Below, piece after piece: positions 1-8,213 of a DNA stretch of 64,000 nt. The notes under the pieces are model-generated. The model was not told where the DNA came from. It searched no databases and saw only the letters and a list, made by a program, of their open reading frames with translations. This DNA comes from DTJG01 sp964532995 (GTDB taxonomy: Bacteria; Ratteibacteria; UBA8468; B48-G9; DTJG01): positions 1 to 64,000 of the forward strand of contig CAZHJN010000002.1 in assembly GCA_964532995.1 (NCBI GenBank), written 5' to 3'. Within the stretch, counting starts at the first letter, position 1, and each line of letters opens with the position of its first letter. The position numbers and the translations under genes are program-made.

Positions 1-585
1 ATTAAACTCATTGGCATACACATTTGATAAAGTAATTATTTTCTGGGGATGGGTCCTGTGTTCATTAATAATCCTGTTTTTCATTTCATCGCATGTAGTA
101 ATAACAAAATTAGAGGCTCGTACGGTCCTTCTTTCAATTTTAAACCACTTTCTAAATTTAATTATACTCTTTTTCTTGCCTGATATCTGTAAATATGGAT
201 AATTTTCGTGGAAATCTGAAACAACAGGTATTTTTCTTTTTCTGATTGCTTTCACAGTAGCCTCAGCCACAGGTAAGTCATGAGCATGAATAACATCAAT
301 CCCATATTCATCAATAAACTGCAAAATTTTCTTTTGAAGGAGCGTCCACATTCCCAAAAAATTTTTGACATTATCTAAATTTTTTCTCACCTTGTCAGGA
401 TACCTAAATGCAGTATAACAGATTGTTATGTTTTTATATTTCTTTTCTCTTTTTGTATTAGAACGTAATCCTTTCACGCAAGAGAGAATAAATACATTCA
501 ATTTGGCTTTTAACAGAACATCGCATTCTTTTTCAACCCTTATGTCAGGGGGGAATTCACCGTTAAGTATCATTCCAATATTCAT
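1..585 (-). CDS. Glycosyltransferase family 4, N-terminal part (cut by window edge)
   Basis: The minus-strand frame opens with ATG at 585 and stays open for 195 codons to the window edge, so the C-terminal half lies outside. A clear Shine-Dalgarno (GGGAGG at about 595-600) precedes the ATG. The N-terminus reads MNIGMILNGEFPPDIRVEKE, the nucleotide-sugar-transferase N-terminal fold of GT4 enzymes, followed near residue 100 by IDVIHAHDLPVAEA and then DFHENYP and TTCDEM, typical of a GT-B N-terminal domain. It probably adds a sugar to a lipid-linked or surface glycan in the cytoplasm; the donor cannot be told. It starts 23 bases inside the end of the disrupted glycosyltransferase gene upstream, so the two were translated as one unit. 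Confidence 0.85.
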   Translation of the reverse strand, partial: MNIGMILNGEFPPDIRVEKECDVLLKAKLNVFILSCVKGLRSNTKREKKYKNITICYTAFRYPDKVRKNLDNVKNFLGMWTLLQKKILQFIDEYGIDVIHAHDLPVAEATVKAIRKRKIPVVSDFHENYPYLQISGKKKSIIKFRKWFKIERRTVRASNFVITTCDEMKNRIINEHRTHPQKIITLSNVYANEFN

Positions 586-1660
586 TTTTAAATACCTCCC
601 ATGTGGAACCGCGACGTTTCCTATCAATTATTTTTGAATATATTTCCACAAGTTCATGTGCTAATTTTACCGCATCGTGATATTTTTCAACATAGGCCCT
701 GCTTCGTTTACCTGTTTCATGCCTTATTTTTCCATCCAGTATCAGTTTTTCTAAAACAAAAGCAAGGTTATCAGGATTTGCGTTTATTATCGGAAGGTCT
801 GCCGGATATTTCGAAATTAAAGAAGGTTTTATATAGCAAACAACAGGTTTACCAAAAGCCATGGCTTCCAGCGTAACCATTCCATGAATCCCCAGTACAA
901 ATTGGTCCAAGAAAATGTCGGAGGACCTGATAATACTTAATGCTTTACTTCGTGGCATACCGTGAACCAGGTGAAATTTGAGTTTGTATTTCTTTTTAAG
1001 ATTTGATATTGCATCAATCACGAAAGAAGTTCCTTTTATAACCTGACTGGTAGGTGCGTGTACTATAACAGGCTGATTATTATCAGGATCAGGATACACA
1101 GGTTCATACTCTGAGGTTATAATGCCATGTCTCAAAACGTGAATACCTTTCCAAAGGTCTATTTTCAGATACTGATACATACAGGGTGTTACTAAGGTTT
1201 CAAAACCAGCTTCTGCAAATTTTTTCTACTTTAATATGGAATTTTTATATTGTTTTGATGGACATGCTGAAGGAAAAGCCCTTCTGTAAAAAGGGTTATC
1301 CTTAAATTCAACTTCTGGTATTCTTATATCTGATCCATGCCATTGAACTATGGCTGGTTTATTAATGATTTTTATATAGTTAACATCGAGATCCCAGGGC
1401 AGAATAGACCTACCAAAATGCCAGTGAATAATATCTGCCCAGTGTACCAATTTGAAAAAATGGCGTGAATAAATAATTTGTTTATATATTTTTTCAAATC
1501 TATTAGGAGAACTGATATTGATAGTTGCCAATCCAGTCGAGTCCTGAATGACGTTGCTTTTCCATATAAGTCCTTTGGCCTCAACTCCTATAATTTGAAG
1601 AGCTTTAATTATGTGAGATGGAACCGAAGCAACATTGACGGGTAAATGTAAAACTTTCAT
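563..1660 (-). pseudogene. Glycosyltransferase (GT-B) interrupted by one in-frame TAG
   Basis: Two half-proteins lie in the same reading frame: residues 1-144 (1660 to 1229) and a downstream half ending at 563, separated by a single TAG at 1226-1228. Reading through gives one continuous GT-B glycosyltransferase of about 365 residues. The N-terminal half has IIHWHFGRSILPWD and VQWHGSDIR; the C-terminal half has APTSQVIKGT and LGIHGMVTLEAMAFGKPVVC, the donor-binding E-x-x-A-x-G-x-P region. No frameshift is needed. A restart at ATG 1180 would leave only the C-terminal domain, probably inactive alone. It is either a recent nonsense mutation or a sequencing error. A Shine-Dalgarno-like GGGGAG lies 13 bases before the ATG at 1660. 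Confidence 0.8.
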
Positions 1661-1703
1661 ATTTTCAGCTTCTCCCCATTTTTATTGTTCATTTTGAACT
1701 TTA

Positions 1704-1979
1704 TTAGCCGACTGAAAACTTATACTTATGTTTTTTATATATTGTTGAAGTTGTCTGATGTAATGTTGACGAAATGCTCTTTTTTAAATTATTAAAATCA
1801 AGAATATCTCCGGCCAAAATTTTCAGATTGGGATGATTGGCAAACTCAGATTTTTTCAGTGCATCCCTGGATAAATTATCGTACACAGTTATTTCATTAT
1901 CCTTTATAATTTTGCTGATCAGGTTTGTTCCAATAAAGCCGGCTCCACCTGTAATGAAAAACTTTTTATTTTTTATCAT
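1704..1979 (-). pseudogene. Truncated NAD-dependent sugar epimerase/dehydratase (N-terminal fragment)
   Basis: Only the first ~70 residues are recognisable: FFITGGAGFIGTNLI is the GxxGxxG Rossmann motif of extended short-chain dehydrogenases, and VYDNLSRD and LAGDILD follow as expected for UDP-sugar 4-epimerases or dehydratases. After the aligned part the frame runs into about 20 unrelated residues and stops at 1704. The family is normally 300-330 residues with a YxxxK catalytic pair, which is absent. No continuation was seen in other frames before the next gene at 1660, so about three quarters of the gene has been deleted. The product would lack the catalytic residues. It sits beside another broken gene, marking a decaying patch of the polysaccharide locus. 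Confidence 0.75.
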
Positions 1980-2045
1980 TTTTTTTACTCTCCTGACTTG
2001 CGAATTATATTGCCATATTCAAAATTCCTTTTCAAATATACTTCA

Positions 2046-3134
2046 TCAAGATTCCATCCATTTTATTATTTTGTTCAGAATTAATGTGGAAGCATTGCCC
2101 TTTCCAAAAATATCCGGTCGGTAATTTGATATTTCAGGAGGATTGTCTAATGCATAAAGCAATTTTTTTATGTCATTTCCCACAAGAAGATGATATTTGT
2201 GTAGATAAAGTTCTTTCCATTCTGTTTCCTTTCTCAGCAATAAGCACGGCACTCTATGCCAGTATGCTTCTTTCTGTACTCCACCACTATCGGTAATTAT
2301 CATTTTTGCATTTTTTTCAAGATACAGCATATCAAGATAACCCACTGGTTTTATGAATTTGATATTGGTGAATTTTTTCAGTTCATAGCCGTTTTCTTCA
2401 AGGCACTTTTTCGTTCCCGGATGTAATGGAAAAATAAACTTTTTATTGGTTTTGTTAAGTGCGGAAAGAATGTTCACTATGCTTTCGATTTGCTCCTTGT
2501 TTTCTTTTCTGTGAACAGTAATCAAAAAATAATCTTTCTTTGATACACCAAGACTATTGAGGATTGGTCTGTTTCCAAGAAATTTTTGAGAATGCAAAAA
2601 AATATCATACATAACATCCCCAACTAAAAAAACATTTTTTTTTCTTCCTTCTTTCTCTAAATTTTTTACCGCAGTTTTGGTTGGACAGAACAAAAGCGTG
2701 GAAATTCTATCGGTAACAATTCTGTTTATTTCTTCCGGCATATCCGTTCTGAAACTTCTGAGACCGGATTCAATATGAGCAATCGGGATGTTCAAATGAG
2801 CGGATGATATTGCGCCGGCTATGGTTGTGTTTGTATCCCCGTAAACAATGACAATGTCTGGTTTTTCCTCCAAAAGAATTTTTTCAATTTTTTCCATCAT
2901 ACGTGCAATTTGTTTTAGTGGCGGTAGAGAACCTGTATCGAGATGATAATCGGGTTCAGGAAGTTTCAATTCCTGAAAAAATATTCTGGACATTTCATAA
3001 TCATAATGCTGTCCTGTGTGGATTGTTCTGTGACAAAATTCTGTTCTGTAATTATTTCGCGTTATTTTTTCTGTCAGAGCTGCGAGTTTAATAAGCTGTG
3101 GTCTTGTTCCAACGATTGAAATTACTTTTTTCAT
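2046..3134 (-). CDS. wbpI: UDP-N-acetylglucosamine 2-epimerase family, WbpI-like
   Basis: A 362-residue GT-B-fold 2-epimerase. It opens with ISIVGTRPQLIKLAAL, then HTGQHYDYEMS, YGDTNTTIAGA, HIESGLRS and PEEINRIVTDRIS, all hallmarks of WecB/WbpI epimerases, and later TDSGGVQKEA. The TEW motif in RKETEWKEL (WecB has a TER form) favours the WbpI/CapE-like branch. WbpI converts UDP-2,3-diacetamido-glucuronate to UDP-ManNAc(3NAc)A, and this is the expected last step of the gene set just upstream (WbpB, WbpD and WbpE homologues). The start ATG overlaps the preceding aminotransferase stop (TAATG), indicating translational coupling. Epimerase family is certain; WbpI rather than WecB specificity is inferred from neighbours and motif. 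Confidence 0.85.
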   Translation of the reverse strand: MKKVISIVGTRPQLIKLAALTEKITRNNYRTEFCHRTIHTGQHYDYEMSRIFFQELKLPEPDYHLDTGSLPPLKQIARMMEKIEKILLEEKPDIVIVYGDTNTTIAGAISSAHLNIPIAHIESGLRSFRTDMPEEINRIVTDRISTLLFCPTKTAVKNLEKEGRKKNVFLVGDVMYDIFLHSQKFLGNRPILNSLGVSKKDYFLITVHRKENKEQIESIVNILSALNKTNKKFIFPLHPGTKKCLEENGYELKKFTNIKFIKPVGYLDMLYLEKNAKMIITDSGGVQKEAYWHRVPCLLLRKETEWKELYLHKYHLLVGNDIKKLLYALDNPPEISNYRPDIFGKGNASTLILNKIIKWMES

Positions 3135-4276
3135 TATTTTTCAGCAAAGAATTCTTTGATTGCTTCTACAACATAATCCTGTTCTTCAACTGTCATTAAA
3201 GGTTCAACAGGCAGGCTCAGTACTTCTTTTGTGGCTTTTTCTGCTTCAGGCAGATTCCCATTTACTTTTGCCCTACTTTCAAAAACCTTCATTTTATGAA
3301 GGCAAACCGGATAATAAATCATACTTGCGATTCCTTTTTCCTTTAAAAATGTGTAAAGCTGGTCTCTGTTTCCATTTTTCACTCTTATCGTATATTGATG
3401 AAAAACAGATCCTTCAAAAATTTCAGGGGTTTTAATTTCTTTTATGTCTGAAAGTTGATCGCTGTATCTTTTTGCTATTTCTATTCTTTTATTATTTAAT
3501 TGCTCAACATATTTGAGTTTTACAAGAAGAATCGCAGCCTGGATGGTGTCCAGTCGTGCATTGTAACCAATGTGATCCACATTATATTTATCTCTGCCAC
3601 CATGCTTTGTTAGACATCTTGAAATTTCTGCGAGTTCATCATCATCTGTGATTATCATTCCGCCATCTCCGAAGCCACCGAGATTTTTACTGGGAAAGAA
3701 ACTTAATGCACCAGCGTTTCCAATTGTTCCAAGCTTTTTGTTTCTCCATGTTCCACCAAAAGCCTGAGCGACATCTTCAATAACGAAAAGTTTGAATTTT
3801 TTAGCAATATCCATAATAATATCCATTTTGCAGGGTGTGCCATACAGATGTACAGGGATAATTCCTGCTACTTTTCCGGCAAAATTAGATTTCAGGTATG
3901 CAGAAACAGACTCTGGGTTTATGTTAAAAGTATCAGGTTCAATATCAACAAATACAGGGGTTGCTCCTGCTCTTAATATAGCGTCGCCTGTTGCAGTGAA
4001 TGTAAATGGTGTTGTAATGATCTCATCATCCGCGGAGAAAAATTCCTCTCCTTTTTTTATACTCAGTGCGCGAAGTGGAAGAACTATTGAATCCGTCCCT
4101 GAGGAACAACCCACACAATGTTTTATACCAAAAAACTCCGCACATCTCTGTTCAAATTCTTTCACTTCTGGTCCGAGTATCCAGGACTGATGTTCAAGGC
4201 ATTTGCTTATTGCATTATCAATATCCTTCTTCATATACTGATATTGCTTTTTCAGATCAAGCATTGGGATATTCAT
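3134..4276 (-). CDS. wbpE: DegT/DnrJ/EryC1-type sugar aminotransferase, WbpE-like
   Basis: A 380-residue PLP-dependent aminotransferase of the DegT/StrS family. The PLP-binding lysine is K197 in SFFPSKNLGG, with SSGTDSIVLPL near residue 60 for phosphate binding, TTPFTFTATGDAI for substrate and the FVIEDVAQAFGG Asp motif near 165. Length matches the family. In the O-antigen pathway WbpE transfers an amino group to the 3-keto position of UDP-GlcNAcA made by WbpB; the immediate neighbours on both sides are WbpD- and WbpI-like, so this role is the best reading. It lies 8 bases downstream of the acetyltransferase gene in the same operon. Without that context another 3- or 4-aminosugar pathway would be equally possible. 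Confidence 0.88.
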   Translation of the reverse strand: MNIPMLDLKKQYQYMKKDIDNAISKCLEHQSWILGPEVKEFEQRCAEFFGIKHCVGCSSGTDSIVLPLRALSIKKGEEFFSADDEIITTPFTFTATGDAILRAGATPVFVDIEPDTFNINPESVSAYLKSNFAGKVAGIIPVHLYGTPCKMDIIMDIAKKFKLFVIEDVAQAFGGTWRNKKLGTIGNAGALSFFPSKNLGGFGDGGMIITDDDELAEISRCLTKHGGRDKYNVDHIGYNARLDTIQAAILLVKLKYVEQLNNKRIEIAKRYSDQLSDIKEIKTPEIFEGSVFHQYTIRVKNGNRDQLYTFLKEKGIASMIYYPVCLHKMKVFESRAKVNGNLPEAEKATKEVLSLPVEPLMTVEEQDYVVEAIKEFFAEK

Positions 4277-4284
4277 TGAATCTC

Positions 4285-4863
4285 CTATTTTTCAGCAACA
4301 GGCTTCAACTCGTTTCCTTTTATCGCATAAACATTATTACAGCTTTTGCACAAAAATTGTTCTTTCTCAGCAATCAATGTTGTTCCGCATTTGCACACCC
4401 ATCCTATCTGTTTTGCCGGTACTCCAACAACAAGAGCATAGTCTGAAACATTTTTTGTTACCACAGCTCCAGCTCCGACAAGGGCGTATCTGCCTATTAT
4501 ATTCCCGCAGACAATTGTTGCATTCGCTCCGATCGTAGCGCCTCTTTTTACAAGGGTTGTTTTGAACTCATGTTTTCTTTCTACAAATGCTCTTGGATTT
4601 ATCACATTTGTGAAAACACAGGAAGGTCCACAGAAAACATCATCTTCAAGAGTGACCCCTTTATAAATTGAAACATTGTTCTGTATCTTGCAACCATTAC
4701 CGATTGTAACAAATGGTCCCACCATCACATTCTGTCCCAGGATACAGTTTTCCCCTATTCTTGTATCCGTTAAAACATGACAGAAATGCCATATCTTTGT
4801 GCCTTTGCCAATGATTACATTTTCATCAACAAATGATGAGGGATGGACAAAATATTCATTCAT
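4285..4863 (-). CDS. wbpD: Left-handed beta-helix N-acetyltransferase, WbpD-like
   Basis: A 192-residue protein built of hexapeptide repeats (IGENCILGQNVMVGPFVTIG, then GATIGANATIVCGNIIGRYA), the left-handed beta-helix of acyl-CoA-dependent acyltransferases. The segment NPRAFVERKHEF and the tail VVGVPAKQIGWVCKCG match the WbpD/WlbB group, which acetylates the 3-amino group of UDP-GlcNAc(3NH2)A. The C-terminus carries two Cys pairs (CKCG and CKSC) that look like a small zinc ribbon, common in this family. The start overlaps the oxidoreductase stop by 8 bases. A trimeric cytoplasmic enzyme is expected. Substrate is inferred from the neighbouring genes. Confidence 0.88.
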   Translation of the reverse strand: MNEYFVHPSSFVDENVIIGKGTKIWHFCHVLTDTRIGENCILGQNVMVGPFVTIGNGCKIQNNVSIYKGVTLEDDVFCGPSCVFTNVINPRAFVERKHEFKTTLVKRGATIGANATIVCGNIIGRYALVGAGAVVTKNVSDYALVVGVPAKQIGWVCKCGTTLIAEKEQFLCKSCNNVYAIKGNELKPVAEK

Positions 4864-5860
4864 TTTTCCTCCTCAATGATTTTTCTGCCATTTCAAGTAC
4901 TCTCAAAACATTCAGAGCTTCTCTGCCATCGGTGAGCGGTTTTTTGTTTTCAAGAATACATTTAAGGAAATGCTTTGCCTCTTCTTTAAGGGGTTCCAGT
5001 TTTTCAAAGGTTACTATTTCTGCATTTGCTTTTTCTATTGATGGAACTTCTGTGTTGTTCCACAAGATTTTATGCTGGTACAAAACAAGCTTATTTTCAG
5101 GCTGTGTGTCATCGAAGACAGCCATTTTCCTGTTGCCTATCACAACAAATTTTTGCTCTTTGAAAGGGTTTAACCAGGAAATAAAGATGTGGGCTTTTAT
5201 TTTTCCGGGGAATGTCATAAATGTGAGGGTTACATCCTCAACATTATGGGGAAGAAAAATGCCCCCATGTGCATAAACACTGTTGGGCAGGCATCCTGTG
5301 AGAGAAAGCATTAATGAAATATCATGAGGAGCAAAACTCCATAAGATGTTCTCTTCGTGTCTGATTCTTCCAATGTTTGTTCTGTTTGAATACATATATT
5401 GAATTTCTCCAAGTTCACCGTCCAGTACAATTTTCTTAAGCTTTTTAATTGCTGGATGATAATGAAGAATATGTCCTATCATCAATATTAGATTTTTTTT
5501 CTCTGCCATATTTACGATTTCTTCGCCTTCTTTTTCTGTCAGAGCAAGAGGTTTTTCACAGAATATATGTTTGTTCTCCATTAAAGCAATTTTTGATATT
5601 GGATAATGGGTTGATGCCGGTGTTGCAATTACAACTGCATCAATTCCCTTTTTCTTTATTAATTCTTCCGGATTATCAGTAATGGAAATGTCCGGATGAC
5701 TGTTTTTGTAAAACTGTATTACATCTCTGTTCAGATCACATATTCCCTTTAATACACCAATTTCATTAAAGACTCTTATAAGGTTTTTCCCCCAGTACCC
5801 GCCCCCAATAACTCCGATATTAACTTTTCTTAATTCTGTTCCCTCACTTTTCTTATCCAT
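4856..5860 (-). CDS. wbpB: Gfo/Idh/MocA oxidoreductase, WbpB-like UDP-GlcNAcA 3-dehydrogenase
   Basis: A 334-residue NAD(P)-dependent oxidoreductase. The Rossmann motif GVIGGGYWGKN lies near residues 16-26, AVVIATPASTHYPI follows, and FCEKPLAL supplies the EKP lysine around residue 100. The segment ILWSFAPHDISLML contains the probable catalytic HD pair. WbpB/WlbA oxidises C3 of UDP-N-acetylglucosaminuronate before transamination, matching the adjacent WbpD and WbpE homologues. The chosen ATG at 5860 lies 31 bases inside the upstream gene but has a good Shine-Dalgarno (GAGGGG, 7-base spacer). The WbpA-type 6-dehydrogenase needed to make the uronate is not in the window. Confidence 0.85.
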   Translation of the reverse strand: MDKKSEGTELRKVNIGVIGGGYWGKNLIRVFNEIGVLKGICDLNRDVIQFYKNSHPDISITDNPEELIKKKGIDAVVIATPASTHYPISKIALMENKHIFCEKPLALTEKEGEEIVNMAEKKNLILMIGHILHYHPAIKKLKKIVLDGELGEIQYMYSNRTNIGRIRHEENILWSFAPHDISLMLSLTGCLPNSVYAHGGIFLPHNVEDVTLTFMTFPGKIKAHIFISWLNPFKEQKFVVIGNRKMAVFDDTQPENKLVLYQHKILWNNTEVPSIEKANAEIVTFEKLEPLKEEAKHFLKCILENKKPLTDGREALNVLRVLEMAEKSLRRKNE

Positions 5861-6570
5861 TGATCAATCCCCTCAAATTCTTCAACTGAGTTTATATCAC
5901 AGCTTTCTTCGGGTGGAATTTGTACAAGATGGACTTTTAGATTATCTTTAACATATTCCGCATAGACATCAGTGAGATAATATTCACCCGCAGCATTATT
6001 ATTACTTATTTTTCTCAATTCTTTATATATTGACCCGGAACCACATACGATAAAGCCTGCATTCACTTCTTTTATTGCAAGTGTTTCTTTATCAGCATCC
6101 TTTGCTTCAACAACTTTCGCAAATTTTCCATCAATCCTTATTATTCTTCCTTTGGATCCCGGGATAGGTAGTATTGCAGTGGCGATTGTTATGTCAGCAT
6201 TATTCTTCTTATGTTCATCCAGCAGTTTTTTAAATGTATCTGTTGTGATAAGTGGTTTATCCGCATAGGAAACAAGAATCGTGGTTTCTGTGTTTTCAAA
6301 AGCCTGTTGAGTTGAAAGAAGAGCGTGACCTGTTCCAAGCGGTTGTTCTTGAATAACATACTCTATATCCGGGAAATTTCTCAGTGTCCTTTTTATATCG
6401 GAATTGTCAGGACATGTTACAACCACTATCTTTTCGACAACTGGCTTTATAGCTTCGACAATTTTGATTATTAATGGTTTACCCTGGTATTCAATGAGAA
6501 ACTTGTGTTTTGTTGAAGAATACCTGGAACCCTTTCCTCCTGCCAGTATAATTCCAGCAATATTTTTCAT
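5830..6570 (-). CDS. GlmU-like sugar nucleotidyltransferase
   Basis: A 246-residue nucleotidyltransferase of the GlmU N-terminal type. GIILAGGKGSRYSSTKHKFL is the nucleotide-binding signature, followed by EQPLGTGHALLS (uridine and GlcNAc recognition region in GlmU) and VSYADKPLIT (metal-binding DxP-like motif); VNAGFIV and NNAAGEYYLTDV also match GlmU uridyltransferase. The beta-helix acetyltransferase domain of full GlmU is missing. It heads the wbp-like operon, so it may supply UDP-GlcNAc or a related UDP-sugar for this glycan. No clear Shine-Dalgarno precedes the ATG; upstream is a long non-coding stretch holding the presumed operon promoter. Confidence 0.82.
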   Translation of the reverse strand: MKNIAGIILAGGKGSRYSSTKHKFLIEYQGKPLIIKIVEAIKPVVEKIVVVTCPDNSDIKRTLRNFPDIEYVIQEQPLGTGHALLSTQQAFENTETTILVSYADKPLITTDTFKKLLDEHKKNNADITIATAILPIPGSKGRIIRIDGKFAKVVEAKDADKETLAIKEVNAGFIVCGSGSIYKELRKISNNNAAGEYYLTDVYAEYVKDNLKVHLVQIPPEESCDINSVEEFEGIDQWIRKVREQN

Positions 6571-6902
6571 TGCGAAATAATATATTGAAATAGTTTATTA
6601 AAACTAGTCTCGCCTATTCACAAAAATCGAAACTATATTTTAGCTTTGAGGCATATACCCTTTGTTTACACTATGCACCAAGGTCGATGTTCACCGTTTA
6701 TTTTTCAAGTTAACAATGAATCAATTCTACAATAGACTTTTACATTTTGTCAAATGCAATTATTTGCCCTTATTATGTTCACTACAGTTTCTTTTTTTCT
6801 TAAGTGTTCCGCAATTCCTTGATGTCAGGCGGGTTTTAGGCGTTTTTGCTCGTAAAAAAAACACTGGCAAAAGGGATACGGATAATTAAAAGGGTATAGA
6901 AA
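6571..6902. other. Intergenic region upstream of the wbp-like operon
   Basis: About 330 bases of AT-rich sequence with no convincing gene on either strand. It should hold the promoter of the minus-strand operon starting at 6570: on that strand a TATATT-like -10 lies some 10-20 bases before the ATG, but no good -35 partner was found, so no promoter is called. Short plus-strand frames here have poor composition and no ribosome binding site. No tRNA, terminator hairpin or repeat was recognised. Confidence 0.4.
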
Positions 6903-7184
6903 ATGATAGCGGATATAACTTATAGGTGCACAAGCGCAGGTAATCAACAATGCAAGCATTTCCAGCATAGAGCACTTCTGGAAAGCATGAAGAATCATTG
7001 GCAGTGTGCGCGGAATCTTGCAGATGATATTAGAGAACGACCGAAGGTCAACAAACCGATACAACTTATCTTTCCAGGTGATGAATCTATCAGCTTTTAT
7101 TGCAAGATAACAGGAGGCAGTTTCAGAACAGATACATACAAAAAATTACGGGCAATAAAAATCAAAAGGTTTGGAATTTTATAA
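6903..7184 (+). CDS. Hypothetical small protein (93 aa), doubtful
   Basis: I do not recognise this protein. It is the only stretch in the 647-base gap that looks coding: AAAGGG lies 8 bases before the ATG, the frame runs 93 codons, and composition is balanced (Cys, His and Trp present, few low-complexity runs), unlike the poly-Phe/Leu shadows elsewhere. The middle has HFQHRALLESMKNHWQC and RNLADDIRERPKV, predicted helical; the end is basic (KKLRAIKIKRF). It lies opposite in strand to all neighbours and converges on the GT9 gene ending at 7218. It may be a remnant of a larger gene or an orphan; a spurious ORF remains possible. Confidence 0.35.
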   Translation: MIADITYRCTSAGNQQCKHFQHRALLESMKNHWQCARNLADDIRERPKVNKPIQLIFPGDESISFYCKITGGSFRTDTYKKLRAIKIKRFGIL

Positions 7185-7217
7185 AGGCAGACGAAGTGGC
7201 TGAGGATTTACGTTTTA

Positions 7218-8210
7218 TTAAAACTTTTCAATTTTTGAGACTTCAGTTATCACTATTTCCGGCGAGATAGATTTCATACAGGACATATCGTTGCATTTCT
7301 TCTTATAACAGAAAATACAATCGATTTTTGCGCTTATAGAATTTACTTCAGGCGGACAATGTATTTTGGGATTGGTCGGTCCGAAGAGTGCAATTGTTTT
7401 AATGGACATTGCGGCTCCAATATGCATTGGTCCGCTGTCTGTGGTGATGAGCATTCTGGAATTTTTTATCAATAAAGCAACCTCTGAAAAATCTGTTTTT
7501 CCTGATAGGTTTATTACATTTTCCTTAATTGATGATGCAATATGATGATTTAACTGCATAGAATTTTTATCGCCAACAAGCACAACTTTAAGATTTCTTT
7601 CTGAGAAAAATTTTCCAAGAGTGATCCAGTTTTCAGTTATCCATAATTTGGTTTTCCATTCAGGAGACGCCGAAGGGTGAAAAACAACATAATTTCTGGC
7701 ATCCAGCTTGTTCCTGACAAGGAATCTGTTAAATTCCTCACTTTTTTTTTCATCAATCCATATCTGAGGTTTTTCCTGAAATTCGTTTCCAGAAACATCT
7801 TTCCAGAAAACTTTCTGTAACTTTATGGGGTTGAGGTTTGATTTTTTTTTAATGGCACGTGTGAGAAAGAATCTTCCAGCAGATTTTTTATAAAGTCCAA
7901 TTCTTTGTTTTCCACCAAAAAGGAATGAAAAAAAATTGGTTTTTAAATTTCCCTGGAGATCGAAAATTATATCAAACTTTTTCTGTCGCAATTTTTTTGT
8001 TAATTCTAGAAAACTTAATAAATTTTTTTTTGAAGGAAGGATAAAGATATCTTTAATAAACGGGCAATCCCTGTAAATTCCATAGTATGGAGACGCTGTT
8101 AAAAGATACATTTCACAATCCGGGAAAACCCTGTGTGCAATACTGACTGATAATGATGTAAGTATCATATCTCCAAAAGCGCCTGTTTTTATAAGAAGTA
8201 TTTTCTTCAT
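7218..8210 (-). CDS. Glycosyltransferase family 9 (heptosyltransferase-type)
   Basis: A 330-residue GT9 protein. It begins KKILLIKTGAFGDMILTS, the ADP-heptose:LPS heptosyltransferase N-terminus with the G-x-x-GD motif, and has FDIIFDLQGNLKT, FHPSASPEWKTKLW and the donor-site motif LITTDSGPMHIGAAM, then IALFGPTNP. The C-terminus carries a Cys cluster (CIFCYKKKCNDMSCM) often seen at this place in GT9 proteins of environmental bacteria. It probably transfers heptose or another sugar to the inner LPS core at the cytoplasmic face. It is the last gene of the packed run and starts 3 bases after the upstream stop. Confidence 0.92.
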   Translation of the reverse strand: MKKILLIKTGAFGDMILTSLSVSIAHRVFPDCEMYLLTASPYYGIYRDCPFIKDIFILPSKKNLLSFLELTKKLRQKKFDIIFDLQGNLKTNFFSFLFGGKQRIGLYKKSAGRFFLTRAIKKKSNLNPIKLQKVFWKDVSGNEFQEKPQIWIDEKKSEEFNRFLVRNKLDARNYVVFHPSASPEWKTKLWITENWITLGKFFSERNLKVVLVGDKNSMQLNHHIASSIKENVINLSGKTDFSEVALLIKNSRMLITTDSGPMHIGAAMSIKTIALFGPTNPKIHCPPEVNSISAKIDCIFCYKKKCNDMSCMKSISPEIVITEVSKIEKF

Positions 8211-8213
8211 GAT

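Noticed and set aside
428..637. Plus-strand frame opposite the first glycosyltransferase
   Set aside because: It is the antisense of the 1-585 gene and has no start signal.
1226..1228. TAG recoding (pyrrolysine or suppressor) as explanation for the split glycosyltransferase
   Set aside because: TAG ends several intact genes in this window (asd, fhs, lptF, ilvB), so it is used as a stop; a mutation or error is simpler.
6825..7064. Minus-strand frame in the intergenic gap
   Set aside because: Lacks a ribosome binding site and overlaps the more protein-like plus-strand frame 6903-7184.
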